DNA of 64,000 nt from Thalassomonas actiniarum (GTDB lineage: Bacteria; Pseudomonadota; Gammaproteobacteria; Enterobacterales; Alteromonadaceae), in the NCBI RefSeq assembly GCF_000948975.2, contig NZ_CP059735.1, forward strand, positions 5,206,603-5,270,602, read 5' to 3'. Position 1 is the first letter of the stretch; each line of letters opens with the position of its first letter. Below, one piece after another: positions 38,101 to 50,500 of this stretch. The notes under the pieces are model-generated. The model was not told the origin of the DNA. It did not search any database and worked only from the letters and a program-made list of their open reading frames with translations. A program made the position numbers and the translations under genes.

Positions 38101-38587
38101 CCTGCCCCGCCAGCAACGAACAATCCGAGCTGGTCAGTTTAAACGTTCCCGCCTCACGGATAAGCTGGACCACCTGGTTGTTTTCTTCAACAAAACTGGT
38201 GCGCAGGCTTTCATGACGCTTGATAATCTCATCAAAACTAAGCTCCAGCGCCTGAATATTCAGGGCACCCAATAAATTCAGCGCCCCTGTGATATTGTAA
38301 TGGGCGCTGCCGCCGTCAATTTGATCCAACAGCCACAACCTTTGCTGGGCAAAAGACAATAACAGCGGCTGTTCTCCCCGCGGCACCCGGGTAATCGCAG
38401 GAACATTACCCCCGGTATTTTGCCGCAAGGTGTTCACTATCTCCGGCTTATGTTGTCGTATCTGGGCCACCAGCGCAGGCGTAAGGGCCGTTTTATCTCC
38501 CCTGACCACTAAATCTCCTTTTTCATCAAGAGCCAGTTTGATCTGTAAAGTTTTTAAGGTGGTTAATAAGGTTACTACCGGGGTCAT
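35123..38587 (-). CDS. NRPS subunit 2: docking-C-A-T single module
   Basis: 1154 residues. The N-terminal 65 residues form a TubC-type docking domain (LQIKLALDEKGDLVVRG, then LTPALVAQIRQHKPEI). Next come a C domain with intact HHIASDGW, an A domain with SGSTGQPKGV (about 687), pocket D-I-E-S-I-G-T-V-I and Lys in NGK, and a T domain (GGHSL near 1080). The C-terminus is an acidic helix (AIEDLSDEELDRYLALQTEE), complementary to the basic N-terminus of subunit 3. The pocket is almost identical to that of module 3 in subunit 1 (D-I-E-T-I-G-T-V-I), so both should load the same residue. The Glu at the third code position is compatible with a basic side chain, but this is inference. Its ATG overlaps the stop of subunit 1 (ATGA), coupling translation. 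Confidence 0.95.
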   Translation of the reverse strand: MTPVVTLLTTLKTLQIKLALDEKGDLVVRGDKTALTPALVAQIRQHKPEIVNTLRQNTGGNVPAITRVPRGEQPLLLSFAQQRLWLLDQIDGGSAHYNITGALNLLGALNIQALELSFDEIIKRHESLRTSFVEENNQVVQLIREAGTFKLTSSDCSLLAGQEQAQAVKEQIALEGSKVFDLSQDLMLRVHLIKCAPQQHVLVVTMHHIASDGWSMSVLIKEFSALYAAYSRGQASALPALEVQYADYAHWQRQYLKDEVLEQQLGYWQQQLADLPVVHGLPLDYSRPAAQSFTGKAVSSRLGREPLTALKTLCRGQGATLFMGLHAAFSVLLARYSNERDIVIGSPIANREQQEVAKLIGFFVNTLVLRSDLSQEPGFAALLQQSKQMLTDAYAHQQVPFEQLVERLQPERSLQHSPLFQVMLVLQNNEQQQLVLPELTLTPVAEENELAMFDLTLTAEEKDQQLVLHWEYNTDLFKEQTITAMAAHFEALVAALLARPQENVFKLPFIAQDQAGQQLSSGRVDKGDNLCIHEVFEQRVREQGQAIALELAGQELSYAQLNARANRLARYLVNQQGIKPGRLVGICLKRSIDMVVSILAVLKAGGAYVPLDPGYPAERLAYMLADAELEAILTDSTLQTPISEEQAVYLDREAVTSCVNDYEDTDLPVTATTSGADDLAYVIYTSGSTGQPKGVMVSHQNWQSYRAGAAEEYQMTANDKLVQFSSLSFDILVEELTLSLLSGGTLVLPGGDQVLAPFEFWQLVDRHQITLASLPTAYWHQLAEEESLAARVQNTSLRQVIVGGEAISPAHLTRWQQNAGQGIRLLNTYGPTEATVIASSFDVTTFDGGDKTIPIGKALNNSSLVILDKHLNLVPKGVIGELYIGGEGLARGYLNQAELSAEKFIKHPFANAPGERLYKTGDLVRWLDDGNLAFVGRIDHQVKIRGFRIELGEIEQKLREHYAVRDALVLAKEDEGGNKRLAAYVVTAGEQQPDVIANLRTWLKQSLPEYMLPGAYMPLAALPLTANGKLDVKALPEPVWQQAGLDYVAPVSATEQALCELWQEILGLERVGVTDNFFDLGGHSLLATRLVTQVNQVFALELAMQEIFNLQTVSELAASLDEQIQMNKLLSGELAIEDLSDEELDRYLALQTEE

Positions 38588-41500
38588 ATCGTTAATTCCA
38601 TTTCGTCTTCTGAAAGTGTGCCATCGTCAACCGATTGCACGCTTAAAATTAATAATTGCTGCTCAATAATACCGGCCAGCATTTCAATGGACTGGGCTTT
38701 AAAGACCTGGTCCAGCAAGAGCACAATATTAAAAGTTTCATTGATTTGGGCGATCAAACGCGTCGCCTGCAAGGAGTTACCTCCCAGTTCGAAGAAGTTG
38801 TCTTTTATACCTACCTGTTCCAGGCCGAGCAGGTCTTGCCACAGCTGGCATAACTTCTGCTCCGCCTCGGTTACCGGCGGCACAAATTCGGCGAATACCC
38901 CGACAGTCCGGTTGATGGACAGGGCAAATTGATCCACCCTGGCCTGGATAGCCTGAATATCCGCCAACGAGTTCGCGATACCTTGATAGTCGATCACCGC
39001 TTCAGGCATGGCCGCCTCGGTATTGGCCGATTTCCCGGCGGCTTTTTCTGCCGATTTCCCGGCGCCGGATTCAGCGCTATTGTCCTGCTGCCCGCCAGCC
39101 TGCAGGTAATTGACCTGCTCCGCCATCGCCGTTGTTAAAGACCAGGACTCCAGCTCGGGCCCGCCACCTTCAAGCCCCAGGGTTTGCAGGAAATTTAATG
39201 CCGGCAGGTTTTTCTTCGACTGGCGGTAAAGCAGATCTACCGAGGCCAGTCCCTGTCGCTTGGCAACCGACGCCAGGTGGCGCACCATGGTATGCTCAAC
39301 ACCGCGCCCCATCGCCCGGCAACTGAGCATAAAGTCGGTGACTTTTAAGCTTTGCTGATCCGCCTCAGCCAGCAACAGACCAACGTCGCCGTAATCACCA
39401 AAGCGGTCGCTCACCGAAACATTCCAGCCGAGCTGACCATTAGCGATAAAATCACGGATCTGGCCTTCACTGTGGCGGCGCGTAGTCAGGTTAAACTGGT
39501 TGGTACGCAGACTCAGCTCCGAAGCCCTGGGGATATGCCGTTCCTCGATCTGCCGGATCTCTATGTTCAGCTCCAGGCTCTCAAGGAATTCCGACAGGTC
39601 AAAATGGCTCTGTTGCAATTGCTGCCTTTGCTGATCCGCCTTGTAATAACGGCTGCGCTCCGCCCCCATGCCGGAAGATGTTACCCGGTCAAAAGCCCAG
39701 CTATGGGCTAAAAACTGCTCAATACGCCCGGTATCTGCCGGCAACTGCAGGGTCAATACCTGAGGCACACGGCTGCGCACTTCGGCGCATTGCATGGTAT
39801 CGTCATCAACAAAAATAAAGCTGTCTAAACCCAGGTTAAGCTCAGCCGCTATTTCCCTGATATTTTCCGACTTGGCATGCCAGTTCACTTTCGCCAGCAC
39901 GATATGCTCCATGGTCAACAACATATCCGGATGTTGATCAAAGACTTGCTGGACATCTTCCGGATTGTTTTTACTGTTCAGGCATAACACTACCCCCTGG
40001 TGATATTGCTCCAGCATAAACTGCTGCAACGCCAGGTAAGGACCGCTGATCTCCACCCCTAAGGCGCCAACTTCACCGCATACCCCCTGCCACAAGGTAT
40101 TGTCGCAATCGAGGACAATCACCTTATAGGGACGTCGCCCCTGGCAGCTGAAACGTCGATATAAAGAGGTCGCCATCGCGGTATAAGCCTCTGGCGTATA
40201 TGGAATACTGGCTTCCTGCTCCATAAAGGCATCCAGGGTTTGGGATACCGGATAGGCCTCAAACACATCCGCAGGTAAAATCAACTCTAACAGCGGCTGC
40301 GCCTGTGCCAGCTGCGCTAATTTAGCTTCCAGCGCCAGACATTGCTCGACAAATGCCTGGTCTTCGAGCAGGGCGCTTGATGCCGGACATACCATCAGGA
40401 TCAAAGGTGAGCTTGTCCTGCTCAGCGCCTGTTCCAAGGCACCGAAAAAGTGTGACGCATTCAGGGCGAGTTCATCGCCGCTGGCCCCGAGCCAGTCTTG
40501 CCAGCGGAACAATATCGCCCCACAGCCATGGGAGATGTTCACCAGCTCGCTGTCGGGGTTAAGCAGCTCCTGGAATACCTGGTTATAAGGGGCAAAATCC
40601 ACCTTAAGTGCCTGATTAAATTCTTTACCCCAAAACATCAGCGGCTCTTTTATCGGCTCGGCGGTAAAGCTTGCCGCCAGATAAAACTGCGGGAACAGTT
40701 GCTGTGATCTCTGCCTTTGCTCCGCCAGAGAAGTACTCAAGCTAAGCCCATCCAGGCTTAGTGCCTGCTCCGTCATCATCATCGACAAGATGTCCTGATA
40801 ATTGGCCAGCAGCAAAGCTATGGTCTGTTCGCTAAAGTACTTGCCCTCATATTGGACAACCAGCTCCAGTCCGTCCGGACGTTCGATGGCTTCAAACATC
40901 AGATCCAGCTGAGTACCGCCGGCGCTGAGATCCTGCTCCAGGCTTTCCATTGCCAAACCATCGAGAGAAAGGTTTTCTTCCTTGATATTTTGCAGCCGCA
41001 GCGAGACGTTATTAAACGGGTTTTGACTGCCGGTGCGCTCCGGATTGATATGCTCCACCAGCAAGTCAAACGGCAAATCCTGGTTGGCCAGGCCATTCAC
41101 CACCACCTCGTTGGTCTGCCTGACAATATCGATAAGCTGCAGCTGAGGGTTCAAGCGGGTACGCAGGGTCAGAACATTAATAAAACAGCCGATGACCGAT
41201 GCCAGTTCGAGCTGGTGCCGCCCGGCCACAACCGTGCCTATCACCACATCCTGTTCACCGGTCCATTTTGCCATCAGGGTATTTAACCCCGCCAGCAACA
41301 CGGAAAATAAGGTGGCATTTTCACCGCGGGCAAAAGCCTGCAGTTGTTCGCTTTGCTCCCGAGTTAACATCAAAGAGCCGGTTTTTCTCTGGGACGGCTT
41401 TTCGTCGTCTGCCAGGAAATCCTGCGCTAAAGGTAAAGACCTTGGCGCATCCGATAAATGTGCTGACCAGTAATCAAGCATCTCGCGGCCGGACTCGCTT

Positions 41501-44500
41501 AGCGGCTCACTGAAACATTGATGCTGCCAAACACTGTAATCCTGGTACTGGTAATCAAGCGGGCTCAACCCAGGTACTTGCCCCCGGCTATAAGCCAGGT
41601 AGAGATGGTTAAACTCCTTGATCAATAATGCAACAGACCAGCCGTCGGCAATAATATGGTGCAGCTTGGCCAGTAAAATAAACTCACCGTTGGTAAGCAA
41701 AAGCAATTGCAGTTTAAATAAAGACGGTTTTGCCAGGTCAAAACTTGCCGTGGCATGGGCCTGCATCGCAGCGGTTAACTCCTGTTCATCTACGGCGACC
41801 ACCTCAATTTCCAGCGCCAGTTCATCAAGTGCATAGATTTTTTGTACCGCTTCCCCGCGGTGATTGGTGACAAAAGCACTCCTGAAGACATCATGTCGTG
41901 CCACCAGCGCCTGGTAGGCTTGCTTAAGGGCTGCCTGATTGACCTCGCCGCCAAGCTTAATAGCCGCCGGCATGTTATAGGCGCTGTTTGCCCCGGTCAT
42001 TTGCTCCGCCAACCAGAAGCCTTGTTGGGCAAACGATAGCGGATATTCCTGCACCTGAGCAGCTTTCACTAACTTAGGCAATTGACTGGTCTTTGACGTC
42101 TCAAGCGACTGGGCCAGCAGGCGTATGGTTTGCTGCTTAAAGATGACCGCCAGGTTGATCTCGACGTCAAATTCATAACGGATTTTCGCCGACAATTGCG
42201 TCGCCAGCAGGGAATGTCCGCCTAAATCAAAGAAGTTATCGGTAACACCGACACGTTCAAGCCCCAGCAGTTCCTGCCAGATAGCGGCTAAACGCACTTC
42301 ATTGTCATTGGCCGGCGCCACATAAGTTCCCTGTCCTAAGCTCATATCCGCCTCAGGCAGGGCTTTTTTATCCACTTTACCGTTAGCGGTCAGCGGCAGG
42401 GCCCCGAGCAAGACAAAACCGGCCGGCACCATATATTCCGGCAACCGCTGGCTTAAGCTTTGCCTCAGCGCTTCGATAAACTCCCGGCGTTGCTCGTTAT
42501 TTTCCTCTTGCGCCAATATCAAGGCCTGATCCGAAACCAGATAGGCAATCAGGCGTTTATTGCCGTTATCATCCTCTTTGGCCAGGACAATCACATCCTT
42601 GATCTGAGCCTGGGCTTTTAAAGCATGCTCGATTTCACCCAGCTCAATGCGGAAGCCGCGGATCTTGACCTGGTGATCGATACGCCCTAAAAATGCCAGG
42701 TTACCGTCGGCTAAGCGGCGCACCAAGTCGCCGCTCTTATATAGACATAACGGTTTTTCCCCGCTGTCCCGGGCTTTGAGGCTAACAAAAGCTTGTTCGG
42801 TCAACTCAGCCTGGTTTAAATATCCCCGGGCCAGACCTTCACCACCGATATAAAGCTCCCCGGCAACTCCATCAGGTACAGGGGCCAGATATTGATCTAA
42901 TACCAGCAAACGGCTGTCCTGACTTGCCCGGCCAATGGGGATCATACTGGCGCCCGAAGCTATGCTGCTGACATCCGCGTAACTGGCGATCACTGTCGTT
43001 TCGGTGGGGCCATAAGTATTTAACAAGCGGATGTTTTCACCTGCCGCTTGCTGCCAGCGCCCTAAATGCCGGGCAGAAATGGCTTCTCCCCCAACGATAA
43101 CCAGGTCTAAGGCCGTTGTGTTTAACGACTCTGCCAGCTGGCCATCAAGACATAACTGGTGCCAGTAGGCCGTGGGTAAAGTCGCAATCGTCACCCTGTG
43201 CTTATCCAGTCTTTGCCAGAACTCCGCCACGGAAGGCACATCGGCTGTTGGCGGCAGCACCAGGGTATTGCCGTGTAACAGGGACAAACTCAACTCTTCC
43301 ACCAGGATATCGAAGGAAATGGAAGAAAATTGCAGTATTTTTTCCTGCGCTTTAAGGCCATAGTCCCTGGAAACCGAGCGGCTATAAGCCTGCCAGTTGT
43401 CATGGCTGATCATCACCCCTTTGGGCAGCCCGGTTGAGCCTGAGGTATAAATCACATAAGCCAGGTGATGCGGGGCGACACCGGTTGCTGACACCGGAAT
43501 ATCTTCATCGCAATAGTGCCCAAGTCCGGTTAAAAAGCTCTCCTCATCCAGGTATAACGCCTGGGCCCGGGTAACAGGAGTTTGCAGATGGCTATGCGTC
43601 AGCACGGTTTCCAGGGCAGCATCGCTGAGCATATGGGTCAGGCGCGCCTCGGGATAGGCGGGATCCAGCGGCACATAAGCCCCCCCGGCTTTGAGTATCG
43701 CCAATATGCCGACCACCAGGTCCACCGAAGGTTCGAGGCAAATCCCCACCAGGGTATCGGGTTTCACCTGCCTGTTTTCCATCAGGTATCGGGCCAGGCG
43801 GTTTGCCCGGGTGTTAAGCGCTTGATAGCTTATATTCTGCTCCGCCAGTTCCAGGGCAATGGCCTGCGGCGCTATTGCAACCTGGCCCTGGAAAATTTCA
43901 TGGACACAAACCGCCTCATTGCTTACAGTTGCCCGGCGAGCTGCCTGCAATGCCTGCTCTGCTTGTGCTTTACTGAGCAGGGGCAATTTAAAGACATTGG
44001 TTTGCGGCCTTGCCAGGATAGCGTCAACTAAGTGTTGGAAGTGCTCTGCCATACGGGCAATGCTGGCCTGTTGAAACAGATCGGTATTGTACTCCCATGC
44101 CAGCGCCAGCCCCTGTGGCTTTTCACTGACCGTCAGGGTGAGATCATATTTGGCAATATCACGGGCTCCCGGGCGCATATTCAGCTCGAGTCCGGGTAAC
44201 ACCAGCTCCTGCTCTTCATTGTTTTGCAATACCAGCATCACCTGGAACAAAGGGCTGTGTTGCAAACTACGCTCGGGTTGCAGCCGCTCTACCAGCTGTT
44301 CAAACGGCACTTGCTGGTGGGCATAGGCGTCCAGCAGGTTTTGTTTACTTTGCTCAAGCAAGTCGCTAAAGCCCGGTTGCTGCGACAAGTCACAACGCAA
44401 CACTAAGGTATTAACAAAGAAGCCGATAAGGTCGGCAATCTCCGCCTGCTCCCGGTTTGCCACCGGTGAGCCCACCACGATATCGGTTTCATTGCTGTAA

Positions 44501-47500
44501 CGCGCCAGTAATAAGGAAAAGGCTGCGTGCAGACCCATAAACAAGGTAGCCCCCTGCTCCCGGCATAAGGCTTTTAATCCGCTCAGGGTTTCCCGGCTCA
44601 GGCTTGTGTCCAGGGTTTGTCCGTTAAAGGTCTGCATCTCACCCCGGGGATAATCCAGCGGCAAGCCGTGCACGACCGGCAGATCCGCCAGTTGTTGTTC
44701 CCAGTACAGGAGTTGCTGCTCCAGGACATCTCCCTGCAGATATTGCCGTTGCCAGTGGGCATAATCCGTATATTGCAGTTTTAGCATCGCCAGCGGATTA
44801 TCTTCTCCCTGGCGATAGGCACTATATAAGGCGCTCAATTCCTTGATCAATACCGACATCGACCAGCCGTCGGAAGCAATATGATGCATAGTAACCACAA
44901 GCACATGTTGCTGCGATGACAAAGACACCAGGTGGACCCTGAGCATAAAGTCCCGCTGCAAATCAAAGACCTTAGTCGCTGCATGCGTGATTTCCTGCTC
45001 CAGCAACTGGCTTTGCTCCGGCTCATCCTGTGAAGATAAATCCACGCGGCTTAAGCTAAAACCTTCTGCCGGACGGATCTGCTGCATTGGCCGGTCTTGC
45101 TCATCGCGTTTGATACAGGTGCGCAGGCTTTGATGGCGCTCGACAATAGTGGCAAAAGCCTGTTCCAGCGCTTTAATGTCCAGGGAGCCGGATAAATCCA
45201 GGGTGCCGGACATATTATAATGGGCGCTGCCGCCGTCCATCGCATCAATAAACCACAAACGCTGCTGGGCAAACGACAGTACAAAACGGTTATCCTGTGA
45301 GGTCACCGGGGTAATTTGCAAACCCGTGCCCTGCCCGGCCGAATCGGCGATCATTTGTGCCAGCTGCGCCAAGCGGGCATTTTCAAAAATATCCCGGATG
45401 GCTAATTCAACACCAAAACTTTGCTTGATTTCCGCCACCAGACGCAGAGAAAGCAGGGAGTGCCCCCCCAGTTCGAAGAAGTTGGCGTTGATGCCGATCT
45501 CTTGCGCGGCCACTTGCAGTAATTGCCCCCAAATCTTGGCCAGCTTGATTTCTATCGGGTTAACCGGGGCAATAAAGTCTTGCACCAGTTGGCTTCTATC
45601 CGGCTCGGGCAGGGCTTTTTTATCCACTTTGCCATTGGTGGTTAACGGCAATTGCTCAAGCACAACAAAAAAGGACGGCAGCATATATTCGGGCAACAGA
45701 GCGGATAGCTGTTGTCGCAACGGCTTTATCACCTCATCCTGCGGCAAAGCACAGGCACTTTCATTAAGTACTAAATAAGCAACTAAACTCTTTTGCTCTT
45801 GTCCGTGTACGCAAACCAGCGCCGACAGCACCTGCTCGAGATTAAGCAGCTGCTGCTCAATTTCCCCGAGCTCGATCCTGAAACCGCGAATTTTCACCTG
45901 GTCATCGATACGCCCCAGATATTCCATTTCCATATTGCCCAGGAAGCGGGCCAAATCGCCGGTACGGTATAAACGTTCATCCCGGTTATAGGGGTTGATA
46001 ATAAAACGCTCTTGCGTTAACTCGTCCCTGTTCAAATAACCACGGGTAACCCCGTCTCCACCGACAAAAATTTCACCGCAGGCGCCGACAGGCACAGGCC
46101 TTAACGCTTCATCGAGCAGATACAAAGATAGATCCGCAATCGGCCGGCCAATCAGGCTGCCCTGGTTTTCCGCGATATCGGATGCCAGGATACGCCGATA
46201 GGTAACATGCACTGTGGTTTCCGTGATGCCGTACATGTTGATCAGCTCAGGAGCACTGTCCCCGTGGCGCGCCACCCAGGGCTTGAGGCTGTTTAAATTC
46301 AGCGCTTCGCCGCCGAAGATCACCGAGCGCAGCGATAACTCGCCTTTGACCTGTTCATCCACCAGGCTTAACTGGCTAAAGGCCGAAGGAGTCTGGTTTA
46401 ATACCGTAACTTTTTCTGCTATCAGCAACTGATAAAGCTCGTCATAGGCGCGGGAGACCCGCTGTGGAATAACCACCAGGCGACCGCCGTGGAGCAAGGC
46501 CCCCCAAATTTCCCATACGGAAAAATCAAAAGCATAGGAATGACACATGCTCCAGACATCATCGCCATTAAAATGAAAATGCTGCTCACTGGCTTTAAAT
46601 AAACGTATCACCTGCCTGTGTTCCACCAACACGCCTTTCGGGCGGCCGGTAGAGCCCGAGGTATAGATGACATACGCCAGGTTTTGTCCGTCTTGCCGAG
46701 CAAGCGCGGGCAGGTTATCTGTGGGATAAGTCCGGATCTGAGCCTGAAAATCGCTTTCATCCAGGTTAATGCGGGATAAATTATCGCAGGCCAGCGCTTG
46801 CCCTGAGTCCGTCAGCAAGTAGTTGATACCGCTATCCTCGATAATATAGTCAAGGCGTTCCTGCGGATTGGAAGGATCTAACGGCACATAGGCTCCGCCG
46901 GCTTTTAAAATCGCCAATATCGCCACCAGCATTTGCACCGAGCGATCAAGACAGATCCCCACTAAGGTTTCCGTCTCTACCCCGGTATCGCGCAGATACC
47001 GGGCCAGCTGGTTGGCTTGCCGGTTAAGGGTCTCATAATCGAGCTGCTGTTGCGCAAAGCTCAGGGCGGTATTCTCACTAAAAATCGCCGCTTGCTGTTC
47101 AAAAACCCGGTGCAGGCAAGTGTTGGCTGCAAAGCTTTCCTGCCTGCTGTTTAATTCCCGGGTCAGGTTACGGGTTTCCTGCGCCGATAACAGCGCCAGT
47201 GCGCTTAACGGCTTGTCCGCCATGGTTGGCATGGCCATTAAGATCTCTTGGTAGTGTCTCAATAACTGCTGCGCCATCGCCGGACCGAAAGCTTGTTTAA
47301 GATAAGTCAGTTTCAGCGTCAGCGCTTGCTCCAGCTGGGCCACTAAGGTCAACTGATAATTGCTGGTTTCAAAGCTTTGTGCGCTGCTTAAGGTAATATC
47401 CTTTTTACCGGAAACATGTTCTGACAAAGCGGCAACCGGGTAGTTTTCAAACACGAATAAACTGTTAAACAAAGGTGTTCCCGGAGCAAAACCTGAGGCT

Positions 47501-50500
47501 TGCTGGATTTCAGTCAGGGGCAGGAAGCTATGGCTTTCCCTTTGATGTTGCCCCTGGTGAATGTCTTTTAACCAGGCTTGCAGCCCCTGCTCCTTATCCA
47601 GGCCGACCCTGACCGGAATAGTGTTGATAAACAAACCTATCATCTTATCAACATCGTTTATCTGCGCCGGCCGGCCGGAAACCGTGGTACCGAATACCAC
47701 GGATTTTTCCCGGCTATAAGCCGATAACAGATAGGCCCAGGCCCCCTGCAGCACTACGCTTAGCGTCACCTGACTTTTGCGGGCAAATTCGCTTAATTGC
47801 CCGGTCTGCTCCGGGGTCAGGCTTAGCGACAACTCATCACAGCCGGGGGAATTATCGGCATCACGTGCACTGGGCAAAGGGGTAGGTCCTTCCAGTGCGG
47901 CAAGCTCTTGCTGCCAGAAGGCTTGTGCCCCGTCGCTGTCTTGTTGCAACAACCAGACGATATAATCGCGATAGGGACGGGAATTAGAGGCAACCAATGC
48001 CTGGTCCCGGCACAGGCGCTGATAACTGGCCATCATTTCGGAAAATATCAGGGGATTACACCAGCCATCGGTTAAGGCATGATGGCTGCTCCACAACAGC
48101 TGATAAGTTTGCTTGCCTAAATGCCAGATACTGATGCGCATCAAGGGTGCCCGGGTTTTATCAAAACCCAGTTGTTTATCTTCTTGTATAAAGCGGGCGA
48201 TCTCCGCCTGCTGCCCGGCTTCATTCAGGTGGGAAAGGTCGAACTCGAACCAGGGTAAATCGGCATGTGTCAGCACCAGCTGCTGCATGCCCAAATCCTG
48301 CCCGACAAAAATGGTACGGAAAACCGCATGGTCATCGACTAGCTGCTGCCAGGCCTGACGGAAATGAACCAGTTCAATTGAGCCGTTTAAGGTCAGCAGT
48401 TTTTGCGTGGCATAGGCGCTTCTGTCCTGTTCGCTGTGAAAGAGCAGCCCTTGCTGCATCGCCGTTGCCGGGTATAAGTCCTGGATCGGGTAGCTTGACT
48501 GCCAGCTGTCCAGCTGCTCGGTGGTAATATGCGCCAGCGGGAAGTCCGATAAGGTGCGCCAGCCACTGTTATCGGATAAACAATGTGTTACCAGACACGA
48601 TAATTCCTCGCTGTAGGTTTGCACCAGCTGCGCCATAACATCACTGTCGTAGTGCTGGTTATCAAAGGTTAAATCAAAATGCAGGCAGGCATTGTTCACC
48701 ATGCCATTAAGGGTCAGGTTATGATGCGGCCGCCGTTTCGGGCTGATGGAACGCCCTTTGTTTTCATTGAGCAAAGAAAATTTATGACCGGAGTTCACTA
48801 CCTGATCAAATTGTCCCAGGTAATTAAACACCAGCTCAGGTCTGGGCTGTTTAGCCAGCTCACTGTCCTGCACCAGGTATTTAAGTACGCCAAAACCCAG
48901 GCCGTGATGAGGCACCCGGCGATAGGTTTCTTTTACCCGGGTGATCACAGTGCGCCAGTCCAGGGTATCGGTGGTAAGTTTCAACGGATACAGGGAAGTA
49001 AACCAACCCATGGTCTGACTGAGATCTAAGCCGGTACTTTGGATTTCCCGGCCATGACCTTCCAGATCTAAGGTCAGGGAGAGTTGCCCGGACCACTGGC
49101 AATGGGCTTTTAATAACGCCGCCAGCAATAATTCATTAACCTGGGTACGATACGCCTGACCGGCATGATGCAATAAACGCTCCGTCAGCTGTTCGTCCAA
49201 CGAGAAGTTCAAAGTGGTAAAATTCACTTCCTGTTCCACCCGGGGTGCCGTAGCAGGCAGATCGGCTCCCTGGGCCAGCCAGTACTCCCGCTCATCTAAC
49301 AACTGCTCGCTTTTTGCATACGCTTGCAGGAACTCGCCCCAGGCTTTAAACGAAGACGTTTTTGCTGCTAAAGCCGGTGCCTGGTTTTGCTCCAGCTGGG
49401 CACTGATCCGCTCAAGATCTTCAAGTATCACCCGCCAGGAGACACCATCGACGATCAGGTGATGGCACACCAGCAACAGCCGGGTTTGTCCGCTTTGATT
49501 GATAAAATAAGCCGCTTTAAACAAGCCCCCGGCTTCAAGCGACAAGCTTGCCTGTATCCTATCGGCAATCTCCTCTAAGGCAGAGAAGTCCTCTTCGGCT
49601 AAAGTTATGACTTCCACGCTCTGCTCAAGCATGTCCCGGTCAAAGTTTTGGTGGCTTGCCTGCCACTGTCCTTGTACCGCACTAAATGCCAGGCGCAGGG
49701 CATCATGGCGGCGATACAAGTGTTCAACGAAAATCTTGGCATGTTCCGGGGTGAAAGCAGCCGGGATCGCCAGTAACACCGACTGGTTGTAGTGGTGCAG
49801 CTGGGTTTCATCGCCAAAGAACAAATGTTGGATCGGCAATAAAGGCAAATCCCCTTCAACAGGTCCCTGCTCCGCCGCCGTTTCTTTGTCCGCCAATGGT
49901 TTCAGCAATAAGGCGAGATCTTTTATTCTCGGGGCATCGAGAATATCTTTTCCGGTTAAGGTCCAGCCTGTCTGTCGCATCCGGGACACCAGCTGGATAG
50001 AAATAATGGAATCGCCGCCCAAGGCAAAAAAGTTTGCCCCTGTGCTTAATTCCTGCTCGGGCACAGACAATAACTCGGCGCATACCTGCACCAGGCAGGT
50101 TTCCGCTTCCCCTTGCGGCGCAAGGTAATCGTCGCTGATCTGGTTATCGAGTTTCGGCAGGGCTTTACGGTCAATTTTTCCGTTCACCATCAGCGGGAAT
50201 TGCTCAAGCACCATCAGCTGTTCCGGCACCATATGGGCGGGCAGGAATTTCGCCAACTCAAGACGCAGGTCTTTGAGCTTGATATCCGAGCCAGCAACAG
50301 CTGATATAGTGACAAAAGCCACCAGATGCCGGGCGCCGAAATCGTCCTGCTGTAACTGCACCACAGCCACTTCGATATCGTTAAGCCGGGTTAACCTGGC
50401 TTCTATTTCTCCAAGCTCAACCCGGTAGCCGCGGATTTTCACCTGATCGTCGTTGCGGCCGGTAAACTCGATTTCACCGCCGGTGAGACAGCGCACCAGA

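Noticed and set aside
44800-45300. Dual epimerisation/condensation activity in the C domains lacking an E domain upstream
   Set aside because: I saw only the single HHxxxDG motif and no additional N-terminal HHxxxxGD motif, so ordinary L-type condensation is the simpler reading.
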